Shown: positions 4,916 through 8,088 of the stretch, piece after piece
Layout: every line of letters begins with the position of its first letter
Position numbering within the stretch: position 1 is the first letter of the stretch
From: an uncultured Eubacteriales bacterium
GTDB lineage: Bacteria; Bacillota; Clostridia; Oscillospirales; Acutalibacteraceae
Reading direction: 5' to 3'
Assembly: GCA_900321665.1 (NCBI GenBank)
Contig: ONWY01000044.1
Span: 1-8,088, forward strand
Length of the DNA: 8,088 nucleotides
The notes under the pieces: generated by a model
What the model was told of the DNA's origin: nothing
Database searches by the model: none
Seen by the model: only the letters and a program-made list of their open reading frames with translations
Translations under genes and position numbers: made by a program

Positions 4916-6610
4916 TTGGACTATTTATTGAAAAAATTCCTGCCTCAAATTGAGTTTTCAAACTACGAGGAATTTCAGGAAAAATTCACCATCAATGTGC
5001 CGGAAAACTTCAATTTCGGTTTTGATGTGGTAGATGCTTGGGCAGAGCATGAGCCCGACAAGCGCGCCCTTTTGTGGGTAAACGAGGAGGATGAGGAGCA
5101 CACCTTCACCTTTAGCGATATCAAGCGCTTATCCAACCAAACCGCCAACTTTTTTAAGAGCTTGGGGTTGCAAAAGGGCGATGTGGTGATGATGATTTTG
5201 CGCCGCCGTTGGGAGTATTGGGTGTGCGCCACCGCACTGCATAAGCTCGGCGTGATTTTGATTCCTGCAACATTGCAATTAACCAAGAAGGATATCGTTT
5301 TTCGCGGTAATGCCGCCGAGGTGAAGGCGGTCATTTGTGTGGATGATGATTTTGTGATTGAGCAAATGGAGCTTTCCGTGCCGGAGATTTCTTCTTTAGA
5401 AAATAAAATCTTAGTGGGCAAAAAAAGAGAAGGCTGGCTGGATTTTCACGAAAATATTGACCGCTTTGCGCCCGATTTCGAGCGCCCGACCGGTGCCGAG
5501 GCAACCAAGTGGGATGATATTATGCTCGTTTACTTCACCAGCGGCACCACCGGCATGCCGAAGCTTGTGCAGCACAACTTTGCATACCCGCTCGGGCACA
5601 TTGTGACCGCTAAGTATTGGCAGCATGTGGAGGAGAACAAGCTGCACATGAGCGTTTCCGATTCCGGCTGGGCAAAGTTCGGCTGGGGCAAAATCTACGG
5701 GCAGTGGATTTGCGGCGCGAGCATTTTCTGCTACGACATGATGGGCAGGTTTAATCCGAAAAACCTCCTTTCGAAGGTGGAGAAATACGGCGTTACCACC
5801 TTCTGCGTGCCGCCGACCATGTACCGTTTTATGCTGCAAGAGGATTTATCGCAGTTTGATTTATCCTGCCTGCACCACTGTGCGACAGCGGGCGAGCCGC
5901 TCAACCCCGAGGTGGTCAATAAGTGGAAGGAATACACCGGCCACCAAATTTATGAAGGCTTCGGTCAAAGCGAGGGCCCGGTGCTGCTGGCAAACTTCGG
6001 CAGCGAGTGGTTTGAGCCGATTCAAGGCGCGACCGGCAAGCCGAACCCGCTGTTTGACATTCAGCTGCTCGATGCGGATGATAATGTCTGCGAGGACGGT
6101 GAAGAGGGCTCGCTGACCATTATGGATGTGAAAAATCACCCGCCGGTGGGGCTTTTTACCGGCTATTACCATAACCCGGAAATGACCGAGGAAAAGCTCG
6201 GCGGTATCGGCTACAATACCGGCGATGTGCTTTGGAGAGACAGCGAGGGCTATTACCGCTTTATCGGCAGGAATGATGATGTCATCAAGTGCTCGGGCTA
6301 CCGCATCGGTCCGTTTGAGGTTGAGTCCGCCCTGGTGGCGCACGATGCCGTTGTGGAGTGCGCAATTACCGGCGCGCCCGACCCCGTGCGCGGGCAGGTG
6401 GTGAAGGCGACCGTGGTGCTTGCGAAGGGCTACGAGCCTTCCCCGGAGTTGACTAAGGAGCTGCAAAATCATGTTAAGCACATGACAGCGCCTTATAAAT
6501 ACCCGCGTGTGATTGAGTATGTGGCAGAGCTTCCCAAAACAGTGGGCGGTAAAATCAAGCGTGCTCAAATTCGTCACGAGGATGAAAGCGCATTTAAAAA
6601 AGAAAACTGA
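4916..6610 (+). CDS. AMP-forming acyl-CoA synthetase, medium-chain (MACS/ACSM-like)
   Basis: This 564-residue cytoplasmic enzyme of the ANL superfamily activates a carboxylic acid with ATP to an acyl-adenylate and transfers it to CoA. All core motifs are present: the phosphate loop TSGTTGMPK (208-216), AGEP (325-328), YEGFGQSEG (346-354), YNTGD (433-437), the hinge region GRNDDVIKCSGYRIGPFEVE (451-470), and PKTVGGKIKR with the adenylation lysine K546. Length and motif style (GYRIGPFEVES, PKTVGGKIKR) fit the medium-chain/ACSM branch. The motif reads GFGQSE rather than the WWQTE of acetyl-CoA synthetase, so the Trp that limits that enzyme to acetate is missing, and a larger acid is expected. 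The start is TTG, placed by AAAGGGGAG 8 nt upstream. It is the second gene of the XRE-cupin operon and ends before a strong terminator. The substrate (butyrate-size, branched or aromatic) cannot be read from sequence alone. Confidence 0.92.
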   Translation: MDYLLKKFLPQIEFSNYEEFQEKFTINVPENFNFGFDVVDAWAEHEPDKRALLWVNEEDEEHTFTFSDIKRLSNQTANFFKSLGLQKGDVVMMILRRRWEYWVCATALHKLGVILIPATLQLTKKDIVFRGNAAEVKAVICVDDDFVIEQMELSVPEISSLENKILVGKKREGWLDFHENIDRFAPDFERPTGAEATKWDDIMLVYFTSGTTGMPKLVQHNFAYPLGHIVTAKYWQHVEENKLHMSVSDSGWAKFGWGKIYGQWICGASIFCYDMMGRFNPKNLLSKVEKYGVTTFCVPPTMYRFMLQEDLSQFDLSCLHHCATAGEPLNPEVVNKWKEYTGHQIYEGFGQSEGPVLLANFGSEWFEPIQGATGKPNPLFDIQLLDADDNVCEDGEEGSLTIMDVKNHPPVGLFTGYYHNPEMTEEKLGGIGYNTGDVLWRDSEGYYRFIGRNDDVIKCSGYRIGPFEVESALVAHDAVVECAITGAPDPVRGQVVKATVVLAKGYEPSPELTKELQNHVKHMTAPYKYPRVIEYVAELPKTVGGKIKRAQIRHEDESAFKKEN

Positions 6611-6613
6611 TTA

Positions 6614-6655
6614 AAAAAGAGATGGAAAACGGAGACCCGATTTCCATCTCTTTTT
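6614..6655. terminator. Bidirectional terminator between convergent genes
   Basis: A perfect 15-bp stem (6614-6628 with 6641-6655) encloses a 12-nt loop in which CGG (6630-6632) may pair with CCG (6637-6639). The stem begins with A-rich and ends with T-rich sequence, giving a U tract in either direction. It begins 4 nt after the synthetase stop and lies 52 nt beyond the end of the metallophosphoesterase gene, so it can serve both. Confidence 0.88.
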
Positions 6656-6706
6656 ATCATGTTGTTTTGCAGGGGGAAGGAAATACTGCGTCAGCTTCCT
6701 CTGCTT

Positions 6707-8056
6707 TTATTTCTCTGCCGCAAAAGGTATTTCCGCACTCTTTTCGGAATAGAGGTGATAGGCGCTTTCCGCGCGGATGGTAAGTGTATAGGACTTGCCT
6801 TCTTCTAAGGCATCCGCACCGAGGTTGACGGTTGCGGTGTCGCCGTCCGTTAAAGTGTAATAGTCATTCACGATGTTGTTTTGCCAAACTGTTTTGCCGG
6901 CTTCATCTTTGATTTGAAGGTCATACTCGTGCACAATATAGCCGGGAGCTGCGACCGCTTCGGTAAAGGTGAGCAACCACTCACCGGTATCGTTTTTGCG
7001 AGCGGCGGCTTGCATTTTTTTCGGGAATACCGGGGCTTTGTCATGCGCCTTCATATTTTTATAGGTATAGGGGAAGGCGGCTTTATCGTTGACATTGTCG
7101 GTATAGTAATCGCAAAAATAGCTGTCCGACAACAAATCATACCCTCTAATGCGCACGCTGCCGTCGTTATCCGCCTCCACAATGCACATTTGCGCCGCTT
7201 CATCGCAATTTTCGGGGTGTTGATTGACTACCCCGTTTTTATCGAGCTCAAAGCGGTGGAGCGTACCGCAGCCGACAGCGGTATAGGAGGCTTGATTGAT
7301 GCTTCTCGGGTCATTCATCGGGAAATGCGAGTGCCCCGAAAAATCCACAATGTTGGTGTGCCCGTTTAGCACCACGTTGATTTGGGGGTTGCCCCAAACA
7401 CTGCTTCCGTAAACCGTGCCCCAGGGGTGCGGGTGTTGGAAAACAAAAATCGGCTTGTCGCCTGCCTTCTTCTCGGCATCTTCAATCGATTGCGAGAGCC
7501 ATTTCAGGCTTTTCGGGGTAAAGGTCCACTCGGTGAGAGAGCGCTCTCCGGAAAAGGCGATGCACGAAAAGCCGTTAATCTCCGTAACCGTATCGGGCTC
7601 GTAACCGAAATGCTTTTGAAAATATTGCACATATGCCGGGTCTTTAAACTCATGGTTGCCGTGGATGGTAATGCAGGGCGTTTGCTTGCGCACATGCGCT
7701 GCGAGGGTATCGGCATAAGCTTGGTAGGCGCCCTCCTCACCAACGCTTGAAAAATCACCCAGGCAGAAAAAGGCATCCACACCCTTGTAGGTTTTATCTT
7801 CATCAAAAAGGCGGTATGCCGTATCAATCGCATCGGCGACATTGTCGTTTTCATTATGGGTGTCAGTAAAGAGCACCAGCCGCACAGCGGGTACAAAATC
7901 GCTTGGTGTGGAAGGCAAAGCTTCGCTCACGGTACCCACAGAGTGCTGCACTGCACCCCAACACAGCGTGATGATGCATAACAGCGCCAGGAAACCGAGG
8001 ATGGAAGCGAGGATGATACCGATTATCCGACCGATTTTTTTGAGAACTTTCATCAT
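6707..8056 (-). CDS. Membrane-anchored calcineurin-type metallophosphoesterase
   Basis: This 449-residue protein has a single N-terminal membrane helix (about 9-33) after a short basic segment (KVLKKIGR), so the catalytic part probably faces outside. The two-metal phosphoesterase signature is complete: D65-x-H67 (TDTH), G100-D101, G133-N-H-E136, H208 in FQHPH, and G241-H-S-H244. The phosphoesterase domain spans about 57-270. A beta-rich C-terminal region (about 341-449) with ITVTL-type strands such as KSYTLTIRAE looks like an Ig or fibronectin-like module. The ATG at 8056 follows AAGG and GGTG on a weak binding site; an adjacent ATG at 8053 would also work. The promoter lies mostly beyond the window edge. 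The substrate is unknown: relatives hydrolyse nucleotides, cyclic nucleotides or phospholipid-linked phosphates. It is convergent with the synthetase gene and shows no functional link to it. Confidence 0.87.
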   Translation of the reverse strand: MMKVLKKIGRIIGIILASILGFLALLCIITLCWGAVQHSVGTVSEALPSTPSDFVPAVRLVLFTDTHNENDNVADAIDTAYRLFDEDKTYKGVDAFFCLGDFSSVGEEGAYQAYADTLAAHVRKQTPCITIHGNHEFKDPAYVQYFQKHFGYEPDTVTEINGFSCIAFSGERSLTEWTFTPKSLKWLSQSIEDAEKKAGDKPIFVFQHPHPWGTVYGSSVWGNPQINVVLNGHTNIVDFSGHSHFPMNDPRSINQASYTAVGCGTLHRFELDKNGVVNQHPENCDEAAQMCIVEADNDGSVRIRGYDLLSDSYFCDYYTDNVNDKAAFPYTYKNMKAHDKAPVFPKKMQAAARKNDTGEWLLTFTEAVAAPGYIVHEYDLQIKDEAGKTVWQNNIVNDYYTLTDGDTATVNLGADALEEGKSYTLTIRAESAYHLYSEKSAEIPFAAEK

Positions 8057-8088
8057 TTTTCACCGCCTTGATTTTAAGCTTATTACAA

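Noticed and set aside
5861..6577. Minus-strand reading frame of about 238 codons under the acyl-CoA synthetase gene
   Set aside because: The plus strand carries all ANL motifs in order. The antisense product is rich in His, Arg and Leu without a recognisable domain or start signal.
6669..6704. Imperfect GCAGGGGGAAG/CTTCCTCTGC hairpin just after the metallophosphoesterase stop
   Set aside because: It needs wobble pairs or a bulge and is followed on the minus strand by an A-rich stretch, not T residues; the better terminator is at 6614-6655.

Overview
The window looks like chromosomal DNA from a low-to-moderate GC Gram-positive bacterium, most likely a gut-type Clostridia member of the Oscillospiraceae/Ruminococcaceae kind. 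The reasons are strong AAAGGAG or AAAGGGGAG ribosome binding sites, two TTG starts, TG-extended -10 promoters, intrinsic terminators, best-matching families that are typical of Firmicutes, and a GGGGAG-type palindromic repeat at the left edge that resembles dispersed repeats I recall from such genomes. The assignment is inference from style and families, not from a marker gene.

Layout. The left edge (1-156) has no gene; it holds a cluster of small hairpins and a weak terminator. A minus-strand pair follows: a GH13 alpha-glucosidase (157-1809), whose start overlaps by 11 nt the end of an upstream RlmA-type rRNA methyltransferase (1799-2611). A divergent promoter region (2612-2802) separates this pair from a plus-strand TtcA-like tRNA thiolase (2803-3513). 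A 237-nt gap carries a duplicated 13-bp motif inside a hairpin and a strong promoter for a small three-helix membrane protein of the DUF5684 type (3751-4155), which ends in a textbook terminator. Next is a plus-strand two-gene unit: an XRE-cupin regulator (4343-4891) and an AMP-forming acyl-CoA synthetase (4916-6610). A 15-bp-stem terminator that can work in both directions separates this unit from a convergent membrane-anchored metallophosphoesterase (6707-8056, minus).

How the genes work together. Most of the window is ordinary housekeeping or peripheral metabolism: RNA modification (RlmA-like, TtcA-like), breakdown of alpha-1,6-linked glucose oligosaccharides, and activation of a carboxylic acid under a likely ligand-sensing regulator. 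The only clear functional pairing is XRE-cupin plus acyl-CoA synthetase, which share near-identical Shine-Dalgarno sequences and a 24-nt gap. I see no phage, transposase, CRISPR array, tRNA or rRNA gene. No convincing new multi-gene system is visible. The items most worth a second look are regulatory: a nested dyad between the divergent promoters, a 14-bp perfect palindrome in the leader of the regulator gene, a shared 18-bp promoter core, and the left-edge repeat.
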